A stretch of 38,962 nucleotides of DNA from contig CAMWJV010000015.1 in the NCBI GenBank assembly GCA_947174665.1, positions 1-38,962 on the forward strand, written 5' to 3'. The notes under the pieces were generated by a model. The model searched no databases. It saw only the letters and a list, made by a program, of their open reading frames with translations, and was not told the origin of the DNA. Source of the stretch: an uncultured Lachnospiraceae bacterium. GTDB taxonomy: Bacteria > Bacillota > Clostridia > Lachnospirales > Lachnospiraceae. A program made the translations under genes and the position numbers. This document shows, piece by piece, positions 9,420-16,739 of this stretch. Within the stretch, counting starts at the first letter, position 1. Each line of letters begins with the position of its first letter.

Positions 9420-9470
9420 GCCGCCTGAAGGACAATGGGGTCTTTGCAGGATCCCATTGTCCCAGGCGGC
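9420..9470. repeat. 18-bp hairpin with AA bulge
   Basis: GCCGCCTG (9420-9427) pairs with CAGGCGGC (9463-9470), and GGACAATGGG (9430-9439) pairs with CCCATTGTCC (9453-9462). Two unpaired bases at 9428-9429 make a bulge, and the loop is 13 bases. The right arm and its flank (about 9455-9483) resemble 32859-32886, suggesting a dispersed repeat. It lies just beyond the 3' end of the flippase gene (minus strand). Confidence 0.65.
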
Positions 9471-9503
9471 TGATAGCAGGCATGGGCGAACTGCCATGCT
9501 CCC

Positions 9504-11183
9504 TTATTTCAGCAGCCTGCACTTCTTTGCGATCCGCACCAGCAGATGTCCTTTGGGAAATCCTCTAAGTTCATTTTCCGTCACCCCTCTGAACAGGATC
9601 AGCAAGGCAAAATAGAACACCGCCCCGATTATTATGGCCGGTATCACGGAAATCCTGGGGGATTTGGTCAATATCAAAAGCAGCTCATACACTGCCCAGG
9701 CTATAGCTCCCATAAAGGCGGATGCCAGCAGAGGGATCAGGAAAGTCCGCGTAATTTCCTGTCGGTATCCCACGGCCTTGCGCACGGATATCTGATTCAG
9801 GATGCACATAGCCCCCGAGTACACAATGTTGGCAATGACAATACTGTACAGATCAAGATTGGTGTAAAACAACAAAAGACTCGCCACCGCTGTCTGAATC
9901 GCCAGGGCAATTCCCGCGTTGATGATAGGTGCGTTCAGCTTGCCCAATCCCTGCAGAATCTGACTGTTTAAGGTGGACAGCGCATAGAACACCACTGAGA
10001 CTGCCAGTGCCATCAACAGACCTGTGGCAAGATCCTCCGACTCTTGGGTATTGCGGAACAGCAGACAGGTCACCGGTCTTGCCAGGACAAACAAGCCCAC
10101 CGCACAGGGAATAGAGATGATCATGGTGGTTTTCACCGCCAGCCTGATCTTATCTCTTGCTCCTGCGGCATTCTTTGCCGCGATCAGCTGGGCCACCGCC
10201 GGAAGCATAGCCGCTGCCATGGCCGACGCAAATGCTATAGGAATGTTGGATATAGTCTGCGCTTGTCCCGTAAACACTCCCCAGCGGGAGTGGATATCCA
10301 CCGTATCCAGTTCCTTCAAAGCAGGCAGAGCTCTCGTATATAACACATTATTTACTGTACTGCTCAAATGATAGACTGCCGTACTCAGGATAAAGGGAGT
10401 TACCACCAGGGTGATCGTCTTCAAAATGGAACCATAGGAATCTGTCACCTCATGTCTGTCACGCTGAACTCTTCGCTGAATCAACCCTCTGTTCAAAGCA
10501 TACATACCCAGCATAAACAAAAGCGCCGTCAGCACCCCTGCACCCGTTCCCATGGCACTGCCCAGAGCTCCTCTGGTCCCCCAAAGCACCATCCCCTCCT
10601 TGTCCGTAGGAACCTCCATGGCTTCAAAGCTGCTGCGAATCAAAAGATATGCGGCACCCACGCTGACAATTGCATTTGCAATCTGCTCCAGGATTTGTGA
10701 AACAGAGGTCTGCGCCATGCTCTTATGAGCCTGGAAATAGCCCCGCAGCACCCCCAGGATACCGTAGACAAAAATAGTTGGAGCAAAGATGCGCAGCACC
10801 GGAATGACCTCGGGCTCCACAAGCAGGCCTGCTCCAAAGAACAGAAACAGACTTGCCGCCCCTCCTACCGCCAGTACATACCCCAGTGCACACAGAAACA
10901 TCCTGTGGGCATTCCGATATTCTTTCAGCGCCAGCTTCTGGGCGATCACCTTCGAGATGGCCGCCGGAATACTAAAAGACGAAATCATCAGGACAATATT
11001 ATAAAAATTATAGGCAGTATTATAATAACCCATCCCCAGGTCACCGATGACACGATGTAAAGGGCTCCTGTAAAGGAGCCCTATTATCCTGCTGATAATT
11101 CCGGCTGCAGCTAAAATTCCCGCCTGCACAAGGAAGGAGTTATCCTTTCCGGAAGAATTACTTTTTGAACTGTTATTTCCCAT
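9504..11183 (-). CDS. MOP-superfamily flippase, SpoVB/YtgP-like polysaccharide biosynthesis protein
   Basis: This 559-residue protein is strongly hydrophobic, with about 14 predicted membrane segments starting at FLVQAGILAAAGIISRIIGLLYR. The LVQAGILA...ISRIIGLLYRSP opening is typical of the oligosaccharide flippase branch that includes SpoVB, YtgP/MurJ-like proteins and Wzx. Members move lipid-linked sugars across the membrane for peptidoglycan, spore cortex or surface polysaccharide. I choose ATG 11183 because AGGA lies upstream; a GTG at 11216 would add 11 residues but has no clear ribosome site. The gene follows glgA on the same strand after a repeat-rich gap. Which substrate it flips, and whether it is sporulation specific, cannot be decided here. 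Confidence 0.85.
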   Translation of the reverse strand: MGNNSSKSNSSGKDNSFLVQAGILAAAGIISRIIGLLYRSPLHRVIGDLGMGYYNTAYNFYNIVLMISSFSIPAAISKVIAQKLALKEYRNAHRMFLCALGYVLAVGGAASLFLFFGAGLLVEPEVIPVLRIFAPTIFVYGILGVLRGYFQAHKSMAQTSVSQILEQIANAIVSVGAAYLLIRSSFEAMEVPTDKEGMVLWGTRGALGSAMGTGAGVLTALLFMLGMYALNRGLIQRRVQRDRHEVTDSYGSILKTITLVVTPFILSTAVYHLSSTVNNVLYTRALPALKELDTVDIHSRWGVFTGQAQTISNIPIAFASAMAAAMLPAVAQLIAAKNAAGARDKIRLAVKTTMIISIPCAVGLFVLARPVTCLLFRNTQESEDLATGLLMALAVSVVFYALSTLNSQILQGLGKLNAPIINAGIALAIQTAVASLLLFYTNLDLYSIVIANIVYSGAMCILNQISVRKAVGYRQEITRTFLIPLLASAFMGAIAWAVYELLLILTKSPRISVIPAIIIGAVFYFALLILFRGVTENELRGFPKGHLLVRIAKKCRLLK

Positions 11184-11263
11184 CCGATTCTGTTCCTGCT
11201 CCCACCCGTACACCACATTCAGGGAAGAGTGCCGTCACTGGCGGCATCAACCATCCGCAAACT

Positions 11264-11298
11264 GGTGCAAATCCGGAAGAATCCGCCTGCGGATTCTT
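11264..11298. repeat. Composite repeat, module 1 (GGTGCAAAT block plus hairpin), copy A
   Basis: GGTGCAAATCCGGAAGAA at 11264-11281 leads into a perfect 9-bp stem (11277-11285 with 11290-11298) capped by a 4-base loop. The 18-base block recurs with one difference (T to C) at 36451-36468, again leading into a hairpin. A shorter relative of the hairpin is found at 13645-13663. Confidence 0.7.
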
Positions 11299-11299
11299 C

Positions 11300-11361
11300 A
11301 AGACGAAACTTAGAAAATCTTAGCTTGCGTACTTTACAAGCTTAGATTTTCTTTTCGTCTT
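11300..11361. repeat. CTTAG hairpin, copy A (1 base after glgA stop)
   Basis: Outer arms AAGACGAAA (11300-11308) and TTTCGTCTT (11353-11361) pair perfectly. Inner arms 11313-11327 and 11337-11351 pair except for one T-T mismatch, which arises because both arms contain CTTAG (11319-11323 and 11341-11345). A third CTTAG at 11309-11313 spans the bulge, and a fourth at 11362-11366 contains the glgA stop codon. In the minus-strand transcript it starts 1 base after the glgA stop. No adjacent T-run is present. Confidence 0.75.
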
Positions 11362-11362
11362 C

Positions 11363-12808
11363 TTAGCCAACCAGCCAATCATACATCTCCTGATACTTCG
11401 TTGCGGAAGCATACCAGGAGAAATCTGCTGCCATAGCCCTGTCAACCATCTTGTTCCACTCGCGCTTCCGGTCATAATAAATCTGCTCCGCATAGCGCAC
11501 GGCATTCAACATCTCATGGGCATTGTAGTTGGTAAAGCTGAAGCCTGTTCCTGTTCCTTCGTATTCATTGTATGCCTGTACAGTATCTTTCAGACCACCT
11601 GTCTCCCGCACGATGGGAATCGTGCCGTAGCGCAGGGCCATCAACTGGCTTAAGCCGCAGGGTTCAAACAGAGAAGGCATGAGGAAAGCATCGCAGGAGG
11701 CATAAATCTTGTGGGACAGCGCATCGGAATAGTAAATATTCGCGGAAACCTTATCCCCGTATTTCCAGTCAAAGTGACGGAACATATTTTCATAGCGTTC
11801 CTCGCCGGTTCCCAGAACCACCAGCTGTATGTCATCCCGGCATAATTCATCCATAACGTAAGCGATCAGGTCGAAGCCCTTCTGATCCGTCAGACGGGAT
11901 ACCACGCCGATCATCATCTTCCTGTCATCCTGACACAATCCCAACTCCTGCTGCAGGGCACGCTTGTTCTTTACCTTCTCCTTTCGGAAATTCACAGCGT
12001 TGTACTGCTTTACAATATAGGGATCTGTCTCAGGATTAAACTCCGCATAATCGATGCCGTTTACAATTCCCCTTAAATCATTTTTCCTTGCGCAGAGAAG
12101 TCCGTTCAGCCCTTCCCCGTAAAAAGGAGTCTTAATCTCCTCCGCGTATGTATTGCTCACGGTAGTCACCGCATCCGCGTAGACGATGCCGCCCTTCAGC
12201 AGGTTTGCGTCCTTATATGCCTCCAGCTTGTCAGGCGTAAAAAAGTACTCCGGCAGCCCGGTAATCCCCTGAACCGTCTTGGTATCCCATTTTCCCTGAA
12301 ATTTCAGGTTATGGATAGTAATGACCGACTTTATGCCGCGAAAGAAATCCCCCTCCTGGAAACGCTCCTTCATGTACACCGGAATCAGGCCTGTCTGCCA
12401 GTCATGACAATGGATGACATCCGGCCGGAATCCGATCACAGGAAGCGCTGACAAGACCGCCTTGGAGAAGAACGCGTACCGCTCAATCTCCCACTTCTGA
12501 TCGTCGGTGTATACCTTAGGACCGCTGAAATAGTACTCGTTGTCGATAAAATAGTAATGTACGCCATCCACTTCCGCCTCCAACAGGCCTACATACACAT
12601 TCTTCCAGTTAAAATCCATGTAAAAGTGATTGACGTACTGCATCTTGTCCTTCCACTCCTGCTTCATGCAGGCGTATCTGGGAATGATGACCCTCATATC
12701 AAAATACTGTTTGTCAATACACTTCGGAAGGGAGCCCACAACATCGGCCAGCCCGCCTGTCTTAATAAAAGGAACACCTTCTGATGCCGCAAAAAGAATC
12801 TTCTTCAT
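11363..12808 (-). CDS. glgA: Glycogen (starch) synthase, ADP-glucose type
   Basis: This 481-residue GT5 enzyme transfers glucose from ADP-glucose to the growing alpha-1,4-glucan in the cytoplasm. The start is ATG 12808, with GGAGGG 8 bases upstream. The N-terminal motif KTGGLADVVGSLPK binds ADP-glucose. Further landmarks are HCHDWQTGLIPVY, VSRLTDQKGFDL and the C-terminal PSLFEPCGLSQLMALRYGTIPIVRETGGLKDTV block, which carries the E-x7-E signature. Length and motifs are complete. It is not next to other glg genes here, which is less usual. It has its own -10 box at 12848-12853, and a CTTAG hairpin directly follows its stop. Confidence 0.97.
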   Translation of the reverse strand: MKKILFAASEGVPFIKTGGLADVVGSLPKCIDKQYFDMRVIIPRYACMKQEWKDKMQYVNHFYMDFNWKNVYVGLLEAEVDGVHYYFIDNEYYFSGPKVYTDDQKWEIERYAFFSKAVLSALPVIGFRPDVIHCHDWQTGLIPVYMKERFQEGDFFRGIKSVITIHNLKFQGKWDTKTVQGITGLPEYFFTPDKLEAYKDANLLKGGIVYADAVTTVSNTYAEEIKTPFYGEGLNGLLCARKNDLRGIVNGIDYAEFNPETDPYIVKQYNAVNFRKEKVKNKRALQQELGLCQDDRKMMIGVVSRLTDQKGFDLIAYVMDELCRDDIQLVVLGTGEERYENMFRHFDWKYGDKVSANIYYSDALSHKIYASCDAFLMPSLFEPCGLSQLMALRYGTIPIVRETGGLKDTVQAYNEYEGTGTGFSFTNYNAHEMLNAVRYAEQIYYDRKREWNKMVDRAMAADFSWYASATKYQEMYDWLVG

Positions 12809-12847
12809 TGTAACCCTCCACTGCAAAATTTCATGTCACATATATTA

Positions 12848-12853
12848 ATTATA
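12848..12853 (-). promoter_or_regulatory. -10 element for glgA
   Basis: Minus-strand TATAAT, 39 bases upstream of the glgA start codon. No good -35 hexamer is seen at 16-18 bases, so an activator or another upstream feature may be involved. Confidence 0.5.
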
Positions 12854-12886
12854 CAACAGTATTTTTTCAGTGGGAAGTACTTTTTT

Positions 12887-13402
12887 CTATTCCCTGTATG
12901 AAAGCCGTATCCGGTCCGCAATCAGCGCGATGAATTCCGAATTGGTGGGCTTTCCCTTTCCCGTGTCGATGGTATAGCCGAACAGCGCGTCCAGCGTCTC
13001 CATTCTTCCGCGGCTCCAGGCCACCTCGATGGCATGCCGAATGGCTCTCTCCACCCTGCTGGGCGTCGTCTGAAAGCGTTTTGCTATGGTCGGATAAAGG
13101 ATCTTGGTGATGGAACTGATCATTGCCGGATCCTCCACCGACATCATAATGGCCTCCCTCAGATACTGGTATCCTTTGATATGTGCGGGAACTCCTATCT
13201 CATGTATCATGTCAGTCACATCCTGCTCCAGATCTCTGACTACTTCCTTCTTTACCTCCTCCTGCACTGTACGATTGCTGTCGGTCTTTGCGGAGGGAAC
13301 CGTGATCATGATCTGAAATTCCTTATCTCCGTTCATCAGATCTCCCAGAATCTTGTATATTCTCTCATTATCTTTCGCAGCCGTAACGTTGAGTTGTTCC
13401 AT
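12887..13402 (-). CDS. Receiver-less Spo0A-like DNA-binding regulator
   Basis: This 171-residue protein starts at ATG 13402 with CGGAGGT 7 bases upstream. The C-terminal ~110 residues are a near-consensus Spo0A effector domain: [17 protein letters not shown], then [31 protein letters not shown] (the DNA-recognition helix region), then [27 protein letters not shown]. Classic Spo0A is about 260-270 residues, with an N-terminal receiver carrying the phosphorylated Asp. Here the first ~60 residues do not look like a receiver and no Asp pocket is visible. It therefore looks like a phosphorylation-independent Spo0A paralogue, either a constitutive binder or a competitor for 0A boxes. It is divergent from holA and upstream of glgA on the same strand. 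Function beyond DNA binding is inference. Confidence 0.85.
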   Translation of the reverse strand: MEQLNVTAAKDNERIYKILGDLMNGDKEFQIMITVPSAKTDSNRTVQEEVKKEVVRDLEQDVTDMIHEIGVPAHIKGYQYLREAIMMSVEDPAMISSITKILYPTIAKRFQTTPSRVERAIRHAIEVAWSRGRMETLDALFGYTIDTGKGKPTNSEFIALIADRIRLSYRE

Positions 13403-13447
13403 AAAAATACCTCCGAGTTGAAGAAAGTCAAAATTTCGTCCTTTTCC

Positions 13448-13453
13448 ATTATA
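13448..13453 (-). promoter_or_regulatory. -10 element for the Spo0A-like gene
   Basis: Minus-strand TATAAT 45 bases upstream of the start codon; a weak TTGCTG lies 18 bases further upstream. A sequence one base away from a Spo0A box (GGACGAA, minus strand, 13435-13441) lies between it and the ribosome site. Confidence 0.5.
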
Positions 13454-13586
13454 AAAGATAAAAGTTTGATACAGCAACTCCAACTCATCGCGCTTTTCGC
13501 CTTCCCACGCCAAAATGACCGACAGGACGGGCCTATCCTGCGGCAATCTACATTTTTCCCGCAAAAATACCCTTACAATCCTTCTC

Positions 13587-13615
13587 TTGACAACTGCCCC
13601 AAATCAGGGCACAAT
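13587..13615 (+). promoter_or_regulatory. Promoter for holA
   Basis: TTGACA (13587-13592), a 17-base spacer and CACAAT (13610-13615). The -35 is perfect and the -10 matches 4 of 6. Transcripts would begin near 13622, at a short hairpin. Confidence 0.5.
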
Positions 13616-13618
13616 AAG

Positions 13619-13663
13619 AAGGTGCAACTGCGTTGCACCTTTAAAAGAATGCTTCGCATTCTT
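13619..13663. repeat. Two small hairpins in the holA leader
   Basis: AAGGTGCAAC (13619-13628) pairs with GTTGCACCTT (13632-13641), and AAGAATGC (13645-13652) pairs with GCATTCTT (13656-13663). Each has a 3-base loop. They resemble the GGTGCAAA and GAAGAA hairpin pieces at 11264-11298 and 36451-36480. They would lie in the 5' untranslated RNA of holA, or could be a repeat remnant. Confidence 0.6.
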
Positions 13664-13691
13664 CCTGCCAAAAAAAACGGACGGTAACTGC

Positions 13692-14669
13692 ATGAGACAA
13701 ATTGCCGAGGACATCAAACAAAACAAATTCAAACAGGCCTATCTCCTCTACGGGGAGGAGCGCTATCTGCGGCGGCAGTACCGGGAAAAACTGCGCGTTG
13801 CCCTCTGTGCCGACGGAGATACCATGAATGTGCATTTTTACGAGGGAAAGGACGCGCCTGTGGGTGAGATCATCGATCTGGCGGAAACCCTGCCCTTTCT
13901 GGCGGAGCGCCGGGTCATCTTTCTGTCCGACAGCGGCTTGTTCAAGTCCGGCGGAGAGAAAATGGCTGAGTACCTGACCACTCCCTGCGACACTACCTTC
14001 TTTGTGTTTTCGGAAAGCGAGGTGGACAAGCGGAGCAAGCTCTACAAAACGGTTCACTCCAAAGGGTATGCGGCGGAATTTACATCTCAGGATGAAAATA
14101 CGCTGAAGCGCTGGATTGGCAGCACGCTGGCAAAGGACGGGAAAAAGATTACGGAAAGTACCGCCCAGCTTATCATCTCCAAGACCGGCACCGGCATGGA
14201 TAATATCCAGATGGAACTGGAAAAGCTGGTCTGCTACTGCATGGACAGGGACGTGATCACAGACGCGGATGTGGAAGCAATCTGTACCACCCGCATCAGC
14301 AACCACATATTTGATATGATAAATGCCATCGCAGACAAAAAGCAGAAGGAGGCTCTGGAGCTTTATTACGACCTGTTGGCCCTGAAGGAGCCGCCTATGC
14401 GCATCCTGTTCCTCATTGCAAGACAGTGCAATATGCTGCTGCAGACAAAGGAGCTGAAATCCGGCGGGCACGACAACCGTTCCATCGGCGCAAAAATAGG
14501 CGTGCCGCCCTTCATCGCGCAAAAGTACGTGAATCAGGCGGCACGGTTTAAGACTTCCACCCTGCGAAACGCGGTACGGCAGTGCGTAGAGGCGGAGGAA
14601 GCCGTCAAGAGCGGTCGTATGAATGATATGATGAGCGTGGAAATATTAATTCTCAGCGTTCTTCTCTGA
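13692..14669 (+). CDS. holA: DNA polymerase III delta subunit
   Basis: A 325-residue clamp-loader subunit that opens the beta clamp and assembles with the DnaX and delta-prime proteins. The N-terminus, KQNKFKQAYLLYGEERYLRRQYR, is the typical HolA opening, followed by LPFLAERRVIFLSDSGLF and a C-terminal region RISNHIFDMINAIADKKQKEAL...LLALKEPPMRILFLIARQ, which is diagnostic of the family. I start it at ATG 13692; an upstream in-frame ATG at 13515 would put sigma-A and hairpin elements inside the coding region. The ribosome site is weak. It overlaps the end of the convergent nucleoside permease gene by 17 bp. Confidence 0.93.
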   Translation: MRQIAEDIKQNKFKQAYLLYGEERYLRRQYREKLRVALCADGDTMNVHFYEGKDAPVGEIIDLAETLPFLAERRVIFLSDSGLFKSGGEKMAEYLTTPCDTTFFVFSESEVDKRSKLYKTVHSKGYAAEFTSQDENTLKRWIGSTLAKDGKKITESTAQLIISKTGTGMDNIQMELEKLVCYCMDRDVITDADVEAICTTRISNHIFDMINAIADKKQKEALELYYDLLALKEPPMRILFLIARQCNMLLQTKELKSGGHDNRSIGAKIGVPPFIAQKYVNQAARFKTSTLRNAVRQCVEAEEAVKSGRMNDMMSVEILILSVLL

Positions 14670-15642
14670 AATATGCCAGTCCCAGATGTGCAGGGGGCTG
14701 GTTTTCTTTTTTCTTGTGGAGGCTGCTCACAATCAGTACCGCGATGGTCACCACATAGGGCACCATCTGAATAAGATCCGTCACATAGCTTGCCACGGTA
14801 AATCCCATAAGGCTTGGCAGGAACTGGTACAGCCAGTAAAGCACGCCGAACAGGTAAGCGCCCCAGATAGCGTTCAGGGGCCTCCAGGTGGTAAATATGA
14901 CAAGTGCAACCGCAAGCCAGCCCAGAGCTTCAATCTGTCCCGTGGTGGCCCATATGCCGGAGTTGTAGTCCAGAACATAATACATCCCGCCGATTCCCGA
15001 AATACCCGCACCGATGCAGGTAGCCAGATACTTATACTTTGTCACGCTGATGCCGGCCGCATCCGCCGTGGCCGGATTTTCCCCCACCGCCCTGAGGTTC
15101 AGTCCTACCCTGGTGCTGTTCAGGAAAATGTGCAGCACCACCGCCAGGACAATAGCAGCATAGACAAGGAAGCCGTACCCGAACACAGTCTGCCCCACAG
15201 CGCCCAGCCCGGACAGGAATGGAATCTTGCGGGCGTACGCACTGTTTGCCAGCGGTGCGGCGGTATAGCTCTTTCCGTTCAGGATGAACACGCCGAAAAA
15301 GTTTGCGATACCCATGCCGAAGGTGGTCAGCGCAAGACCGGTGACATTCTGATTTGCCCGCAGCGAGATCGTCAAAAAACTATAGATCAGCCCGCCCAGC
15401 ATAGAAGCCGCCACACAGCACACAAGTGACAGCAGAATGCAGATGGCCCCGTTGGGGCTGGCCGCATTGTTCTCATAGTAAAACGCGCTGGCAAAGCCCG
15501 CGAAACCGCCCAGGTACATGATACCGGGCACACCCAGATTCAGATTTCCTGATTTTTCCGTCAGTATCTCGCCCATGGCGCCGTACATGATAATGGTTCC
15601 GAAAGGAATTGCCCTTATGATCCATGCGATCAGGTTACTCAT
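14653..15642 (-). CDS. nupQ: Nucleoside ABC transporter permease, NupQ-type
   Basis: A 329-residue multi-spanning membrane protein of the BPD_transp_2 (branched-chain amino acid/ribose type) permease family. The sequence EILTEKSGNLNLGVPGIMYLGGFAGF near the N-terminus and RAVGENPATADAAGISVTKYK in the cytoplasmic coupling loop are typical of the BmpA-linked permeases. It starts at ATG 15642, overlapping the stop of the previous permease by 4 bp. It is last in the order lipoprotein, ATPase, permease P, permease Q, matching Bacillus subtilis nupNOPQ. Its tail overlaps holA on the other strand. Confidence 0.88.
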   Translation of the reverse strand: MSNLIAWIIRAIPFGTIIMYGAMGEILTEKSGNLNLGVPGIMYLGGFAGFASAFYYENNAASPNGAICILLSLVCCVAASMLGGLIYSFLTISLRANQNVTGLALTTFGMGIANFFGVFILNGKSYTAAPLANSAYARKIPFLSGLGAVGQTVFGYGFLVYAAIVLAVVLHIFLNSTRVGLNLRAVGENPATADAAGISVTKYKYLATCIGAGISGIGGMYYVLDYNSGIWATTGQIEALGWLAVALVIFTTWRPLNAIWGAYLFGVLYWLYQFLPSLMGFTVASYVTDLIQMVPYVVTIAVLIVSSLHKKKENQPPAHLGLAYFREER

Positions 15643-16739
15643 GCCGTTTTCCCCCCCTTTCCTGTGCGGAAGATCACCTTATAATTGATGAAAAATTCAC
15701 TTCCCAAAATACAGAACAGGATAATACCCGTGATGATGGAAGCAGCATAATCGTTCAGACCGTAGGCCGATGCGATCTCCGCCGCGCCCTTTTGCAAAAA
15801 CACCAGCAGGAAGGCGATCAGCGCCATGTAAAAGGTGTTGAACTTCGCCAGCCATGCAACAATGATAGCCGTAAACCCGTTGCCGCCGGCGGTGGTGGTG
15901 GAGATGGTCTGGTCCCGCCCGCAGACGATGAGAAAGCCGCAGAGACCGCTTATGGCACCGGAAATCGCCATGGTCCGCATGATGACCTTCGCCACATTGA
16001 TCCCGGCATAACGGGCTGTGTTCTCAGACTCGCCTACAACGCTTATCTCATAGCCATGCTTTGTATATTTCAGATAGAAATACATGACAAAGGTCAGTAT
16101 GATAACTACGATAATATTGATATTGTAGCGCTGTCCGAAGACTGAAGGAAACCATCCCGCCCGGTTTCCCATGTTCAGCTTGCCCAGGCTGGATGCCTGA
16201 CCTCTCATAATATTCACGGCACAGGCCACGAAGCTGGTAGCCACATAGTTCATCATCAGTGTGAACAATGTCTCGTTTGTCTTCCATTTTGCCTTAAAGA
16301 AAGCGGGAATCAGGCCCCATACCGCCCCGATCGCCACACTTGTCAGCAGCATCACCAGAAAGAGCACCGGCATGGGAAGCCTATTGCCAAAGTACACCAT
16401 GATCAGCGCCGTCACCAGCCCGCCCATGAGTACCTGACCCTCGGCACCCACATTCCAGAATTTCATTTTAAACGCCGGCGCAAGGGCTATTCCGATGCAG
16501 AGCAGGGAAACCAGATCCCGCATGGCCCAGGAACAGCGGCTTTTCGTCCCAAAGGTTTCCTGAAACATGACGCCATACACGGAAATAGGGTTCTGACCGG
16601 TGACAAAAAAGATAAACAGGGCGTCCAGCACCAGGGCAAGCAGGATTGCTGCCGCACGGGCCGCCACCTTCTCTCTCATCCTTGCGCCGTCACGCTTCAC
16701 CACCCTCATCAGGGGTTCTTTTATCTGTGAGTTACTCAA
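15639..16739 (-). CDS. nupP: Nucleoside ABC transporter permease, NupP-type
   Basis: A 366-residue integral membrane protein and partner of the NupQ-type permease. Motifs include GAEGQVLMGGLVTALIMVYFG and SVVGESENTARYAGINVAKV, the coupling-loop counterpart. The likely start is TTG 16739, preceded by AAGGAGG with 7-base spacing and overlapping the ATPase gene by 8 bp; ATG 16709 is an alternative. Together with NupQ it forms the membrane channel for nucleosides delivered by the lipoprotein. Confidence 0.88.
   Translation of the reverse strand: MSNSQIKEPLMRVVKRDGARMREKVAARAAAILLALVLDALFIFFVTGQNPISVYGVMFQETFGTKSRCSWAMRDLVSLLCIGIALAPAFKMKFWNVGAEGQVLMGGLVTALIMVYFGNRLPMPVLFLVMLLTSVAIGAVWGLIPAFFKAKWKTNETLFTLMMNYVATSFVACAVNIMRGQASSLGKLNMGNRAGWFPSVFGQRYNINIIVVIILTFVMYFYLKYTKHGYEISVVGESENTARYAGINVAKVIMRTMAISGAISGLCGFLIVCGRDQTISTTTAGGNGFTAIIVAWLAKFNTFYMALIAFLLVFLQKGAAEIASAYGLNDYAASIITGIILFCILGSEFFINYKVIFRTGKGGKTA

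Noticed and set aside
9244..9503. CRISPR array
   Set aside because: The repeats here are inverted and unequal, not regularly spaced direct repeats; no cas gene is present in the window.
11184..11216. GTG start at 11216 for the flippase gene
   Set aside because: It lacks a ribosome site and adds 11 residues that do not look like the family; ATG 11183 is preferred.
11300..11361. Ordinary intrinsic terminator after glgA
   Set aside because: The hairpin is long enough, but neither strand has the T-run that should follow, and the same design recurs after two other genes.
13515..13691. Extended holA starting at 13515
   Set aside because: The extension has no similarity to HolA and would cover a promoter and two hairpins.
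13641..14522. 293-codon minus-strand frame antisense to holA
   Set aside because: holA on the plus strand is well supported; this frame has no known domain and no ribosome site.
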